Shown here: positions 1 through 8,349 of the stretch, piece after piece | How the letters are laid out: each line of letters opens with the position of its first letter | Numbering within the stretch: the stretch's first letter is position 1 | Assembly: GCA_937958475.1 (NCBI GenBank) | Contig: CALFXR010000069.1 | Coordinates: forward strand, 1 to 64,000 | Source of the DNA: an uncultured Mesorhizobium sp. | GTDB taxonomy: Bacteria; Pseudomonadota; Alphaproteobacteria; Rhizobiales; Rhizobiaceae | DNA length: 64,000 nucleotides | Direction: 5' to 3' | Position numbers and translations under genes: made by a program | Notes under the pieces: generated by a model | Database searches by the model: none | Seen by the model: the letters and a program-made list of their open reading frames with translations, nothing else | What the model was told of the DNA's origin: nothing

Positions 1-641
1 TGCGGCGGGTGACCGGCAAGCGGTTCCCGCAGTTCATCCGCGACGAGATGACCGGTCCGCTCGGCGCCGACTACCAGTACGGCAACCTGTCCGACGCCGA
101 TCTCGCCCGCTGCGCCACGCTGGTTCCCACGGTCGAGGGCACGCTGCTGGCCAAGCGCGACAGCGAGCCGGACTCGCTCGTGGCGAAGGGATTCATCCAG
201 TTCCCCGACGAGCCTCTTCCGGTGACGCTGAACTCCACCGCCTGGCGGCGCGCCGAGATCACCAGTGCCTCCGGGCACGGCAGTCCCCGCGCCGTGGCGC
301 GCGTTTACGCCGCGATCGCCCGCGGCGGCAGCCTCGACGGCGTCACGCTGATGTCGGCGAAGACCGTCGAGGACATGCTGCGCGAGCAGCACAACCAGAC
401 CGAGCAGATGCAGCAGCGCCCCTATCACCAGGGTCGCGGCATCCTGCTCAATACGCCGGTGTCGGTGTGGATGGGGCCGAACATGCGGGCCTTCGGCCAT
501 CACGGCTTCGGCGGCTCGATCGGCATGGGCGATCCCGATGCCAAGATCGGCTTTTCCTACGGCTGCAACAAGATGCACGCGCGCGGCGACAACGGTCCGC
601 GGGCGCGGCGCATCATCGAAGCTCTCTACGAGGCGCTGTGA
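1..641 (+). CDS. Serine hydrolase, beta-lactamase class C/EstB family (C-terminal part; 5' end outside window)
   Basis: The reading frame is open to the left edge, so the N-terminus with the expected SxxK nucleophile is missing. About 210 residues of the C-terminal half are visible. The segment FGHHGFGGSIGMGDPDAKIG resembles the third catalytic box (KTG/HxG) region of class C beta-lactamase-fold esterases: a glycine-rich strand followed by DPxxxIGFSYGCN. Family members hydrolyse esters or amides with an active-site serine. The frame ends two bases before the start of the next SDR gene, which suggests co-transcription with a small oxidative catabolic module. A substrate cannot be named. Confidence is good for the fold family and low for the role. 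Confidence 0.75.
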   Translation, partial: RRVTGKRFPQFIRDEMTGPLGADYQYGNLSDADLARCATLVPTVEGTLLAKRDSEPDSLVAKGFIQFPDEPLPVTLNSTAWRRAEITSASGHGSPRAVARVYAAIARGGSLDGVTLMSAKTVEDMLREQHNQTEQMQQRPYHQGRGILLNTPVSVWMGPNMRAFGHHGFGGSIGMGDPDAKIGFSYGCNKMHARGDNGPRARRIIEALYEAL

Positions 642-643
642 CC

Positions 644-1432
644 ATGGCCGCATCCTCCCAGGAACGCGTCGCGGCCGTCACGGGCGGCGCAGGCGGCATC
701 GGCGAGGCCTGCGTCGCCCGGCTGCGCCGCGACGGCTGGAAAGTGGTCGTCCTCGACCGCAACATGGATCTCGCCCGCGACGTCGCCGCCCGCCACGGCG
801 CGGTCGCCCGCGAGATCGACCTCGCCGACACGGCATCGATCGAAGAGGCCGCGCGCTGGGTCGAGAAGGAGGTGGGGCCGTGCTCGGCGCTGGCCGCCGT
901 CGCCGCCCATCTCGAGAACCCGCACATGCCCGAGCGCCAGGACGACGCCGAGTGGGAGGCGATCCTGCGTGTCAACCTGACCGGCACCTTCCGCACGCTC
1001 ACCGCCTTCGGCGCCGGCATGCTGGAGCGCGGCCAGGGCTCGATCGTCACGGTCGGCTCGATCACCGCCTTCAATTCCAGTCCCTTGCAGGCCTACGGCC
1101 CGACCAAGGCGGCGATCATCAACATGTCGCGCAACTTCGCGGTGGCCTGGGGCAGGCGGGGCGTGCGCGTCAACTGCGTCTGCCCGGGCCCGACAAGGAC
1201 GCCCGCCGTCGAGGCGAGCTATGCCCGCGGCGAGCGCAATCCCGATACGATGATCCGCCAGACGGCGCTCGGGCGCCTGGTGAAGCCGGAGCAGGTAGCC
1301 AACGCCATCGCCTTCCTGCTTTCCGAGGAGGCCGCGGCCATCACCGGCATCGAGCTGCCGGTCGATTCGGGCACCCTGGCGACGCAGCTGTGGGGGCTCT
1401 ACGGCGGCGTGCCCGGCGCCGTGCAGTCCTGA
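644..1432 (+). CDS. Short-chain dehydrogenase/reductase (SDR)
   Basis: A classical SDR of 262 residues. The Rossmann glycine motif TGGAGGIG is at residues 13-20 (cofactor NAD(H) or NADP(H)). The catalytic residues are N111, S139, Y151 and K155 (YGPTK). The usual NNAG turn is replaced by AAHL near residue 88. ATG 644 lies two bases after the hydrolase stop, and a much longer frame extending upstream overlaps that gene and is not used. A second SDR follows 19 bases downstream, so the two probably act in one pathway, perhaps on successive alcohol or ketone intermediates made by the nearby P450. The substrate is unknown. Confidence 0.85.
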   Translation: MAASSQERVAAVTGGAGGIGEACVARLRRDGWKVVVLDRNMDLARDVAARHGAVAREIDLADTASIEEAARWVEKEVGPCSALAAVAAHLENPHMPERQDDAEWEAILRVNLTGTFRTLTAFGAGMLERGQGSIVTVGSITAFNSSPLQAYGPTKAAIINMSRNFAVAWGRRGVRVNCVCPGPTRTPAVEASYARGERNPDTMIRQTALGRLVKPEQVANAIAFLLSEEAAAITGIELPVDSGTLATQLWGLYGGVPGAVQS

Positions 1433-1451
1433 TCCGAGCGGAGAAGAAGGT

Positions 1452-2207
1452 ATGTCGGAAAATCTTGACGGTCAGGTCGTGCTGGTGACGGGCGCGGGAC
1501 GCGGCATCGGCGCCGCCACGGCGCGCCTGCTCGCAGCGCGCGGCGCCGCCGTCGGCGTCTTCGATATCGACGCGGACCTGGCGCGGGGGACGGTGGAGGC
1601 GATCGAGGCAGCCGGCGGCAGGGCTATGGCGTTCGCCGCCGATGCGTCCGACCGCACGGCGGTCTTCGCGGCCGCCGCCGCGCTCTCGGGCGCCTGCGGC
1701 CCGCTGACCGGCGTCGTCAACGACGCCATCTTCATCCGCTACGGACCGGTCGAAGGGGTCGAGGAGGAGGTTCTCGACCGCATGTTCGCCGTCGGCATCA
1801 AGGGCGCCTTCTGGGGCGTCCAGGCGCTGCTCGCCCATCGCGGCGACAGGCCGGCCGCGATCGTCAATCTCGCCTCGCCGGTGGCCGATCTCGGCACGGC
1901 GAACACCTCGTCCTACACGGCCGTGAAGGGCGCGATCGTCGCCCTGACCCGCCAGCTCGCGGTCGAACTCGGCCCGAAGGGCGTCCGCGTCAACGCCGTC
2001 ACGCCGGGAGCCGTGCCGACGCCCGGCGCGCGCGCCATCGTCGACGAGGCGGGCTACGCCAAGCGCCGCGCCCAGACGCCGCTCGGCCGCCTCGGCGAGG
2101 AAAGCGAGATCGCCGCGGCGATCGCCTTCCTTCTCGGGCCCGACGCCGGCTTCATCACCGGCGAGGTGCTCCACGCCGACGGCGGCATTTCCGTCAAGTC
2201 GATGTAG
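1452..2207 (+). CDS. Short-chain dehydrogenase/reductase, second of pair
   Basis: A 251-residue SDR with cofactor motif TGAGRGIG (13-20) and catalytic S142, Y155 and K159 (YTAVK). Two family positions are unusual. The NNAG motif reads VNDA at about 89-92, and the structural/catalytic Asn of the usual NLxG stretch is Gly115 (AVGIKGAF). Y, K and S are intact, so activity is plausible but perhaps altered. It starts shortly after the preceding SDR with a GGAGAAGA ribosome-binding site, so the pair is likely one transcript with the hydrolase upstream. The convergent GntR gene begins about 40 bases after the stop. The substrate is unknown. Confidence 0.82.
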   Translation: MSENLDGQVVLVTGAGRGIGAATARLLAARGAAVGVFDIDADLARGTVEAIEAAGGRAMAFAADASDRTAVFAAAAALSGACGPLTGVVNDAIFIRYGPVEGVEEEVLDRMFAVGIKGAFWGVQALLAHRGDRPAAIVNLASPVADLGTANTSSYTAVKGAIVALTRQLAVELGPKGVRVNAVTPGAVPTPGARAIVDEAGYAKRRAQTPLGRLGEESEIAAAIAFLLGPDAGFITGEVLHADGGISVKSM

Positions 2208-2246
2208 GTGGGCAGGCCGACCGTGACGGACGCGCGCGAAAGAGCC

Positions 2247-2939
2247 TCACGACTTCCCGGCGGCGATCGTCTTCAGCGCCGCGTTGGCGGCCGCCTCGAC
2301 ATGCGCGACGCAGACCCGCCACGCCCGCTCCTCGTCGCGCTTCTCCAGCGCGTCGAGGAACTCGCGCAGCTCGCGGATGGACTGCTGCGCCCGCTCGGCG
2401 CTCGACAGCGAGACCACGCGCAGCTGCGAGACGCGCGTGTGGATGCGCCGCAGCATGTCGGCGGCGACGGGGTTGCCCGCCCCTTCCAGCAGCACGTCGT
2501 AGAAATGGGTCTTCGCCGCGATGAAGGCCTCGGACGAGAAATTGTCGTAGACCTCCGCCAGCCGGTCGACGCTGCTGCGCAGCTCCTGCATCTGGCGCGG
2601 CGTCGCGTTGCGCGCGAACAGGCGCGCCGCGAGCCCTTCCAGCATCGCCCGTACCTCGTAGATCGACCGCGCGGTCTCCTCGGTGATGGTGCTGACGCTG
2701 AGGCCCCTGTTCGGCTGCAGCGTGATCAGCCCGTCGGCCTGGAGTTCGCGCAGCGCTTCGCGCAGCGAGGTGCGCGACACGCCCATCATCTCGCAGAGCT
2801 CGCGCTCGATCAGGCGGGCACCCGCCGGGAACTTGCCGGTGGCGATGGCCATGCGCAGGCGCTCCGCCACCTGCTCGCGAAGGCCAGGCAAGGTCTGCAC
2901 CCGCATCGACAAGTCGTCGTTCGCGCTCGTGATCGGCAT
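2247..2939 (-). CDS. GntR-family transcriptional regulator, FadR/FCD subfamily
   Basis: A 230-residue repressor-type protein. An N-terminal winged helix spans about residues 15-85 (AERLRMAIATGKFPAG...MMGVSRTSLREALRELQADG). It is followed by an all-helical FCD ligand-binding domain at about 90-225 with the typical YEVRAMLEGLAARL and histidine-bearing helices that usually bind a metal and a carboxylate effector. ATG 2939 has a GGGAG seven bases upstream. It is divergent from the carboxymuconolactone decarboxylase-like gene, and the shared 119-base gap contains an inverted repeat (3019-3037) that is a candidate operator. It probably controls the P450/SDR module. The effector is unknown. Confidence 0.88.
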   Translation of the reverse strand: MPITSANDDLSMRVQTLPGLREQVAERLRMAIATGKFPAGARLIERELCEMMGVSRTSLREALRELQADGLITLQPNRGLSVSTITEETARSIYEVRAMLEGLAARLFARNATPRQMQELRSSVDRLAEVYDNFSSEAFIAAKTHFYDVLLEGAGNPVAADMLRRIHTRVSQLRVVSLSSAERAQQSIRELREFLDALEKRDEERAWRVCVAHVEAAANAALKTIAAGKS

Positions 2940-3018
2940 TCAATGGCTCCCAGGCGGCGGTTACATCTCGCTTCGCAACGGCAGGCCGTGCAGCGCCCGT
3001 CAGCGAATCCGCGCTCGC

Positions 3019-3037
3019 CATACTGTAATTTTGTATG
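3019..3037. promoter_or_regulatory. Candidate GntR operator (CATAC-N9-GTATG)
   Basis: An inverted repeat with perfect 5-base arms, CATAC at 3019-3023 and GTATG at 3033-3037, in the A/T-rich part of the divergent promoter. FCD-type GntR proteins usually bind short palindromes of this size. The right arm contains an in-frame ATG (3035) of the downstream gene. That argues against using that ATG as the start and for ATG 3059. Confidence 0.45.
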
Positions 3038-3058
3038 TCAAAGAACAAGGGCACCCAA

Positions 3059-3460
3059 ATGACTGCGAAAGACAAGACGATCGGGGACCTGTTTGCCGAA
3101 GGGCTCGCCCTGCGCCGGCAGGTGCTGGGACCGGAGTATGTCGACCGGTCGGTCAATTCCGCCAACGACTTCATGATGGCGTTCCAGCACATCACCACCG
3201 AATGGTGCTGGGGCTACGCCTGGGGCCGGGACACGCTCGACCTGAAGACGCGCAGCATGCTCAACCTCGCCATGCTCACGGCGCTCAACCGCGCAGCCGA
3301 AATCAAGCTCCACGTCCGCGGCGCCATCAACAACGGCGTCACCGTCGAGGAGATCAAGGAGGTGCTGCTCCACGCCACCGTCTATTGCGGCATCCCCGCC
3401 GGCCTCGACGCCTTCAAGGCGGCGAACGAGGTGCTGACCGAGATGAAGGCGTTCGACTGA
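3059..3460 (+). CDS. Carboxymuconolactone decarboxylase family protein (PcaC-like)
   Basis: A 133-residue single-domain all-alpha protein of the CMD/AhpD-like fold. Its length and the segment EIKLHVRGAINNGVTVEEIKE followed by HATVYCGIPAGLDAFK match the PcaC branch (4-carboxymuconolactone decarboxylase of the protocatechuate pathway). No CxxC motif of AhpD peroxidases is present. ATG 3059 is chosen because AAGGG lies nine bases upstream. The alternative ATG 3035, giving 141 residues, has no ribosome-binding site and overlaps a palindrome. No other protocatechuate-pathway genes are nearby, so the true substrate is uncertain; stand-alone members often act on other lactones or are uncharacterised. 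Confidence 0.8.
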   Translation: MTAKDKTIGDLFAEGLALRRQVLGPEYVDRSVNSANDFMMAFQHITTEWCWGYAWGRDTLDLKTRSMLNLAMLTALNRAAEIKLHVRGAINNGVTVEEIKEVLLHATVYCGIPAGLDAFKAANEVLTEMKAFD

Positions 3461-3518
3461 GTCGTCGCTGCGGCGGCCGCGACCTGCGGCCGGGGATTGT
3501 CGGGGAGGTCGTCGTCCG

Positions 3519-4694
3519 ATGGGTGAGATACCGCAGGTCGACGTGATCGGCGAAGACGCTGCGCGGCTGGCGGCCCTGCGCGAACGGGCGCCGGCGGTTC
3601 GCAGCGCGCGGGGCCTGGAAGTCCTGCGCTACCGGCCGGCACTCGCGGCTCTCGAACACAGGCATCTGGAGAAGGGCGCCTCGTTCCAGCGCCGGCTCGA
3701 CGAACTCGGCATCGTCGCGGGCGAGGAGCGGGCGGTCTGGGAGCGGATGCTGGTCACGGCCGAGGGCGAGAGGCGCCGGCACCTGCGCGTGCCCTTCACC
3801 GGGCTGCTACGCGGTCCGCACATCGCCCGCCTGCGCCACGACATCCGCCGCATCGTCGACGATGCCCTCGACGAGATCGGGGACGGCGCCGACACCGACC
3901 TGATGGAAGGCCTGGCCTGGAAGGTGCCGTCGCGGGTCTACTGCCACCTCGTCTCGGCGCCCCTGGAACACGCCCGATACGCCGCCCACCTCTCCGACAG
4001 CACGCTGGCGCCGATCCTGACCGCTGACCGCTCGAGGCGCCAGGAATCGATCGACGCCTTCTCCGAGACCTACGAGTTCGTCCGCCGGCACCTGGCGGAA
4101 CGCCGTCGCGCCGGGCTCGGCGACGACTTCACCTCGATCATGATCCGCCAGCAGATGGAGGGACACCAGAGCGAGGAGGAACTGGTCTTCGAGGGCATCG
4201 CGCTGCTGCAGGCGAGCATCGACAACACCGTCCACCAGATCGGCATGGTGCTCGGCACGCTGCTCGAAGCGCCCGAGCGCTGGCGGGCCCTGTGCGCCGA
4301 CCCCGGCCTGATCCCCGCCGGCGTGGAGGAGGCGATGCGTCTCAACCCGCGCTTCGGCACGATCTTCCGCCACGCGCCGGCCGAGACCATGCTGGGCGAC
4401 ATTCCGGTGCCCGCCGACAGCTGGGTGTTCGTCTCGGTCAGGTCCGCCAATCTCGATCCCGAGCAGTTCCCCGAGCCCGGGGATTTCCGCTTCGACCGCG
4501 GCACGAAGCGGGCGCTGCAGTTCGGCGGCGGCCCCTACAGCTGCCTCGGCCAAGTGATGGCGCGCACCGAGGCCCACGAGGTGGTCGCCGCGCTCTGCGA
4601 ACGCTTTCCCGGCGCGCGCCTCTCCGCCCCCTGGTCGCTCCGCGTCACCAATGCCGTGAGCGAGACGGCGAGCCTGCGCGCCGACCTGCACTGA
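3519..4694 (+). CDS. Cytochrome P450 with Asn replacing the conserved I-helix Thr
   Basis: A soluble bacterial class I P450 of 391 residues. The haem-ligand loop is FGGGPYSCLG with Cys342. The ExxR pair is E271/R274 (EAMR). The I-helix oxygen-activation segment reads ASIDNT (232-237): the acid D235 is kept, but the next residue, normally Thr (Thr252 of P450cam), is N236. The same exchange is known in cineole hydroxylase P450cin (Asn242). No ferredoxin or ferredoxin reductase gene is adjacent, so electrons must come from partners elsewhere. It lies 58 bases after the PcaC-like gene in the same direction. A monooxygenase acting on a terpenoid-like or other small hydrophobic carbon source is an inference. 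Confidence 0.93.
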   Translation: MGEIPQVDVIGEDAARLAALRERAPAVRSARGLEVLRYRPALAALEHRHLEKGASFQRRLDELGIVAGEERAVWERMLVTAEGERRRHLRVPFTGLLRGPHIARLRHDIRRIVDDALDEIGDGADTDLMEGLAWKVPSRVYCHLVSAPLEHARYAAHLSDSTLAPILTADRSRRQESIDAFSETYEFVRRHLAERRRAGLGDDFTSIMIRQQMEGHQSEEELVFEGIALLQASIDNTVHQIGMVLGTLLEAPERWRALCADPGLIPAGVEEAMRLNPRFGTIFRHAPAETMLGDIPVPADSWVFVSVRSANLDPEQFPEPGDFRFDRGTKRALQFGGGPYSCLGQVMARTEAHEVVAALCERFPGARLSAPWSLRVTNAVSETASLRADLH

Positions 4695-4783
4695 AGGGCC
4701 TGTCCGCGGCCGCTTGTCCCGGTTCCACGCGCTTCGAAACGGAACTATAGATTGCCCTGGACAATCGAAGGGAGCCTACGCGC

Positions 4784-6103
4784 ATGGCAGGCACCGGGCG
4801 GAGCTCGTCGAGCGGATCGCCTCGGGCGGAGAAGGCGCGGCTCGTCCTCGAACCGGCCGTCGCCACGAGCGGAACGCTGCGGCTGGCGGCGACGCTTCGG
4901 CATCCGGGTGGGTCGTCGGACCGCCTGTGGTGGGAAGTGCCGGAGTCCGTCGCCGGCGACCTGACCGACTGGGCCGACCCCTGGGTGGTCGGCATGATCT
5001 TCCCGATGATGCAGGGCGGCACCGCGGTCCATGTCGAGGGGCGGGTCTCGCCCTCGCTGCTGGCCAACCTCGAACTGTTCATGAAGATCCGGGAATGCTG
5101 GCAGCCGGGGCGCTACCGGCCGGTGAGCGTGACTGCGGAGAGCGAGGTCGAGCTTCCCCCCGCCGCAGCGCCCGGGTCCACGCTTGCGGCGTTTTCCGGC
5201 GGCGTCGATTCCTGCTTCACCGTCTATCGCCACCAGAAGGGACTCGCCGGCCGACGCTCCCGGCATGTCGAAGCGGCCGTCGTGCTGCACGGCATGGACG
5301 TCTGGCTCGACCGGCCGAACACCGACGGCGTCTACGGGCAGATGCTCTCCGGCGCACGGGCCATGCTCGACAGCCTCGGCGTGCGCTGCATTCCGATGCG
5401 CACCAACTTCCAGACCATGCGCCTCAACTGGGGCGACGCCTGGGGCACGCAGCTGGCGAGCGGCATCGGCCTGCTCGCCGGCCGCTACGACACCGCCCTG
5501 CTGGCCAACGACATGCCCTATCGCTGGATGCAGATGCACTGGCCGCACCACCCGCTGACGGTGCCGCTGCTCGCCGCGCGCGGCATGAACCTGATCGACG
5601 ACGGCGGCGAGGCCTCGCGGGCCGAGAAGGCGAAGCTCATCGCCGACTGGCCCGAGGCCATGCGCCACCTGCATGTGTGCTTCGGCCTCGACGAGCCCGA
5701 GGAATACGGGAACTGCTGCCGCTGCGAGAAATGCGCCCGCACGATCCTGGCGTTCCGCGTCGCCGGGTGCCCGCGCCCGTCGGCCTTTCCCCTCGACCCG
5801 ACCGACGACGACATCAGGAAGGTGAAGCTGACGCTGGTGACCCGTTACATACGCTGGAAGGAGCTTCTGGCGGGCGCCGAAGCCGCGGGCTACGGCGAGA
5901 CGGGGTGGGCGAATGCGATCCGCGCCGTCCTGCGACGGTACCGCTGGGGCAAGATCCGCGCGCCGCTGCAAAAGCCGTTCCTCCCCCTACGCAACGCCAT
6001 CCGCCGGCTGACGCGGGGAACCGACAAGAGCCGAAACCAGATCGCCCGCGAGCAAAGCACGGTGCCCGTTCCAGCATCGCACGAGCCGCTGCCGCCGACC
6101 TGA
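4784..6103 (+). CDS. PP-loop ATP pyrophosphatase-like protein with cysteine cluster
   Basis: 439 residues, starting at ATG 4784 after an AAGGGAG site. A PP-loop SGGVDS is at 138-143, as in N-type ATP pyrophosphatases (ExsB/QueC, asparagine synthase, TilS) that adenylate a carboxylate or carbonyl. A cysteine cluster C311-C312-C314-C317 (CCRCEKC) follows, which may bind zinc or an Fe-S cluster. The first ~130 residues are a separate domain that I do not recognise, and the C-terminal ~60 residues are basic. It is not a standard QueC or TilS. It faces an ATP-grasp gene tail to tail, 46 bases apart. ATP-grasp and PP-loop enzymes both activate carboxylates with ATP, so they may act on a common compound. 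The substrate is unknown. Confidence 0.6.
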   Translation: MAGTGRSSSSGSPRAEKARLVLEPAVATSGTLRLAATLRHPGGSSDRLWWEVPESVAGDLTDWADPWVVGMIFPMMQGGTAVHVEGRVSPSLLANLELFMKIRECWQPGRYRPVSVTAESEVELPPAAAPGSTLAAFSGGVDSCFTVYRHQKGLAGRRSRHVEAAVVLHGMDVWLDRPNTDGVYGQMLSGARAMLDSLGVRCIPMRTNFQTMRLNWGDAWGTQLASGIGLLAGRYDTALLANDMPYRWMQMHWPHHPLTVPLLAARGMNLIDDGGEASRAEKAKLIADWPEAMRHLHVCFGLDEPEEYGNCCRCEKCARTILAFRVAGCPRPSAFPLDPTDDDIRKVKLTLVTRYIRWKELLAGAEAAGYGETGWANAIRAVLRRYRWGKIRAPLQKPFLPLRNAIRRLTRGTDKSRNQIAREQSTVPVPASHEPLPPT

Positions 6104-6149
6104 TCGCAGACGCATCCGGAGGCCTGCGCCGTTTCCCCGGCCCTTCCGT

Positions 6150-7142
6150 TCAGGGCGCGTCGGCCGGTCGGGACGGCGCGCCGCCGAAGGGCGGGCAGAC
6201 GGCCGCGCGCAGCCGCGTTTCCCGCGCCAGGATCCGGGCCGCCCTGTCCAGCGCGTCGAACTGCTTGCGGAAGTCGACCTTGTTGGCCGTCTCGATGGCG
6301 AGGCCGATGTCGGCTGCAAACATCCATGAACCGTGGGCGTGGCATTCGAGGATGTGGAGCGCGCCGGTGTCGGCGTCGCGCACGATGTCGAAGGACAGCA
6401 TCGGCAGGTCGTCGAACGCATTCCGGTGCGCCCGCTCGGCCAAGGCGATCACCTCGGCGTCCCCGCTCAGCGCCACCTCCATATCCTGGGTGTTGGACAC
6501 CACGCTGATGCCGCCCGTGGCCTTGAAGTCGAAGCGGCTCTTCAGGGGATGGCCGCGCCCGCGCGTCACCTGCCGGTAGCAGAGCAGGACGGTCCCGAAC
6601 AGGGTGACGACCCGATAGCTCTCGGGCCATTCGCCGGTGTAGATGAACTCCTGCACGAGGGTCGGCGCGATGCGGCCGTAGTGGTCGACGGGCAGCGTCT
6701 CGGGCGGCTGGTAGCGGACGCGCGCCGTCTTCCGGATCCTCACCAGGGCGCCGCGCCGGCCGGCGGAGGGTTTGACGACGACGTAGGGTCCCCATTTCGC
6801 CGGATCGAGCTTCGTTTCCGGGGTCAGGACGCACCAGCGCGGCACGGGAAGTCCGGCTGCGGCGAGGCGGTGATACTCGCCGTGCTTGTGCAGCCGGACG
6901 CCGGTGGCCAGCCGTCCGGGGAGGAGCTTGCGCCGGTCGAGGGCGAAGAAGGATACCGACAGTGTCGGCCGCAGCCACAGCGGCAGGAGGCGGAATTGGT
7001 CCGGCTTGTGGTGGGAGACCACCTGCGCGCGGATATCGGGGTCGATCTCGCCGACCCGACGGGCGATTTCCTCCAGGTCGGCCCTGGTCCGCGCGTGTTC
7101 GCTCCACGACACGAGTACGAGATTCCAGCGCGCGGCTTTCAT
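6150..7142 (-). CDS. ATP-grasp domain protein of unknown function
   Basis: 330 residues. The central and C-terminal parts look like an ATP-grasp fold: nucleotide-binding lysine in YVVVKPSAGRRGALVRI (K124), acidic linker strand LVQEFIYTG (E165), a basic strand around YRVVTLFGTVLLCYRQ, and a metal-site strand HILECHAHGS (E266). The N-terminal ~100 residues form a preATP-grasp-like domain. Such enzymes join a carboxylate to an amine or thiol through an acyl phosphate. The start is followed upstream only by a weak purine stretch. It is convergent with the PP-loop gene and divergent from nothing nearby. It is not recognisable as glutathione synthetase, D-Ala ligase or RimK. Function unknown. Confidence 0.6.
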   Translation of the reverse strand: MKAARWNLVLVSWSEHARTRADLEEIARRVGEIDPDIRAQVVSHHKPDQFRLLPLWLRPTLSVSFFALDRRKLLPGRLATGVRLHKHGEYHRLAAAGLPVPRWCVLTPETKLDPAKWGPYVVVKPSAGRRGALVRIRKTARVRYQPPETLPVDHYGRIAPTLVQEFIYTGEWPESYRVVTLFGTVLLCYRQVTRGRGHPLKSRFDFKATGGISVVSNTQDMEVALSGDAEVIALAERAHRNAFDDLPMLSFDIVRDADTGALHILECHAHGSWMFAADIGLAIETANKVDFRKQFDALDRAARILARETRLRAAVCPPFGGAPSRPADAP

Positions 7143-7293
7143 CGGTTCTGGAACGCACGTCCCCGGATTTCACAGGGGCTAACCATAGTTGTGCGCCGGT
7201 CTGCTTGAAAGGCCGCGGGGTGTCGCGGCCCCCGGTTTTCCGCCGCCGGGCGGGTCGGAAGGCCGGGCCGTCGCGACTGCGCCGAGCTGATCG

Positions 7294-8220
7294 TCAGCCG
7301 CGGGCGGGCGCCGCCTCCGTTGCCGAACTGTAGGATTTGAGCGCGCCGGCCAGCTGCATGGCGAAGCGGGCGGAGGCGACGGGCAGCGTGCGTCCGCGCA
7401 TCTGGCCGAGGATCAGGTTGCCGGGCGGCAGGTCGCGCTCGGAGACGGGCCGGAACACCAGCTGCGGGTCGCCGAAACCGTGCAGCCCGATCGGAATCTG
7501 GAAACCGATCACCATCTCGTGCAGCACGTAGTGGCGGATCAGCTCGAAGCTCTCGGTCTCGACCACCGGAGCGACCCGCCGCGAGCCGCGGCGTGCGGCG
7601 AAGTCGAGCAGATGGCGCACGCCGTATTTCGCCGAGGGCGCGATGTGCGGTTCGTCGAGGCAGTCGCGCAGGCGCAGTTCAGGCCTTGCCGTCAGCGGGT
7701 GGTCGGCGCGCATGACCACGTTCACCGCCTGCGGGATCGTCTCGATGACCTGGAAGTCGACGAGGTAGACCGGCTCGAACACCAGCGCCAGGTCGCTCGA
7801 ATAGGATGCCAGCTCCTGCTCGGCCTGGGCGCGGTCGCGGACGTTCACCGTGAAGGTGACGCCGGGATGCTCGGTGCGGTAGCGCGCGATCTGCTGCGGC
7901 AGGAAATAGGGCAGCAGCGCCTGCGAGCAGGCGATCGAGACGTGACCCCGGCGCTCGCCGGAAAGATCTGCCACCTGGCTTCGCACCCGGGTCAGGTCGG
8001 ATTGCGTCGCCCGGTAGTGGTGCAGCACGAGCTCGCCCGCCGGATTGAGGCGAACCCCGCCCGGCAGCCGCTCGAACAGCTCGGCGCCGAACTCCTGCTC
8101 GAAGCGATTGATTCGGCGGACCAGCGCCGAAGCGGTGATGTTCATGTCCTCGGCCGCCTTGCGCATCGAGCCGGCGCGCACGACGGCCTCGATCAGGCGG
8201 AAGGTATGCAGGTGGCGCAT
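7294..8220 (-). CDS. LysR-family transcriptional regulator of the biuret/allophanate operon
   Basis: 308 residues. The winged helix-turn-helix occupies residues 1-60 (HLHTFRLIEAVVRAGSMRKAAEDMNITASALVRRINRFE), followed by a periplasmic-binding-protein-like effector domain (about 92-295). It is divergently placed 129 bases from the allophanate hydrolase gene, the classic arrangement for a LysR activator and its target. The intergenic region carries two palindromes (8240-8256 and 8263-8272) that could be binding sites. The effector may be biuret, allophanate or a related ureide. That is inferred only from context. Confidence 0.88.
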   Translation of the reverse strand: MRHLHTFRLIEAVVRAGSMRKAAEDMNITASALVRRINRFEQEFGAELFERLPGGVRLNPAGELVLHHYRATQSDLTRVRSQVADLSGERRGHVSIACSQALLPYFLPQQIARYRTEHPGVTFTVNVRDRAQAEQELASYSSDLALVFEPVYLVDFQVIETIPQAVNVVMRADHPLTARPELRLRDCLDEPHIAPSAKYGVRHLLDFAARRGSRRVAPVVETESFELIRHYVLHEMVIGFQIPIGLHGFGDPQLVFRPVSERDLPPGNLILGQMRGRTLPVASARFAMQLAGALKSYSSATEAAPARG

Positions 8221-8239
8221 CGGTGCTCCATTCCAGGGT

Positions 8240-8256
8240 GGTGCATTTTTTGCACC
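8240..8256. promoter_or_regulatory. Candidate LysR-type operator (GGTGCA-N5-TGCACC)
   Basis: A perfect 6-base inverted repeat separated by five T residues, in the divergent promoter between the LysR gene and the allophanate hydrolase operon. A second palindrome ATGAATTCAT lies at 8263-8272. The spacing and position 20-35 bases from the LysR start fit an autoregulatory recognition site. Confidence 0.45.
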
Positions 8257-8349
8257 GCGATGATGAATTCATAGCATTTTTCGCCAACGCGAAAAGCTGC
8301 CTTGATGATGCAGGGGTGCGAGAGACACCCCGGGGGGCGCCACAGGGCA

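Noticed and set aside
3035..3460. Start of the carboxymuconolactone decarboxylase-like gene at ATG 3035
   Set aside because: There is no ribosome-binding site upstream and the codon lies in the candidate operator. ATG 3059 with AAGGG is better.
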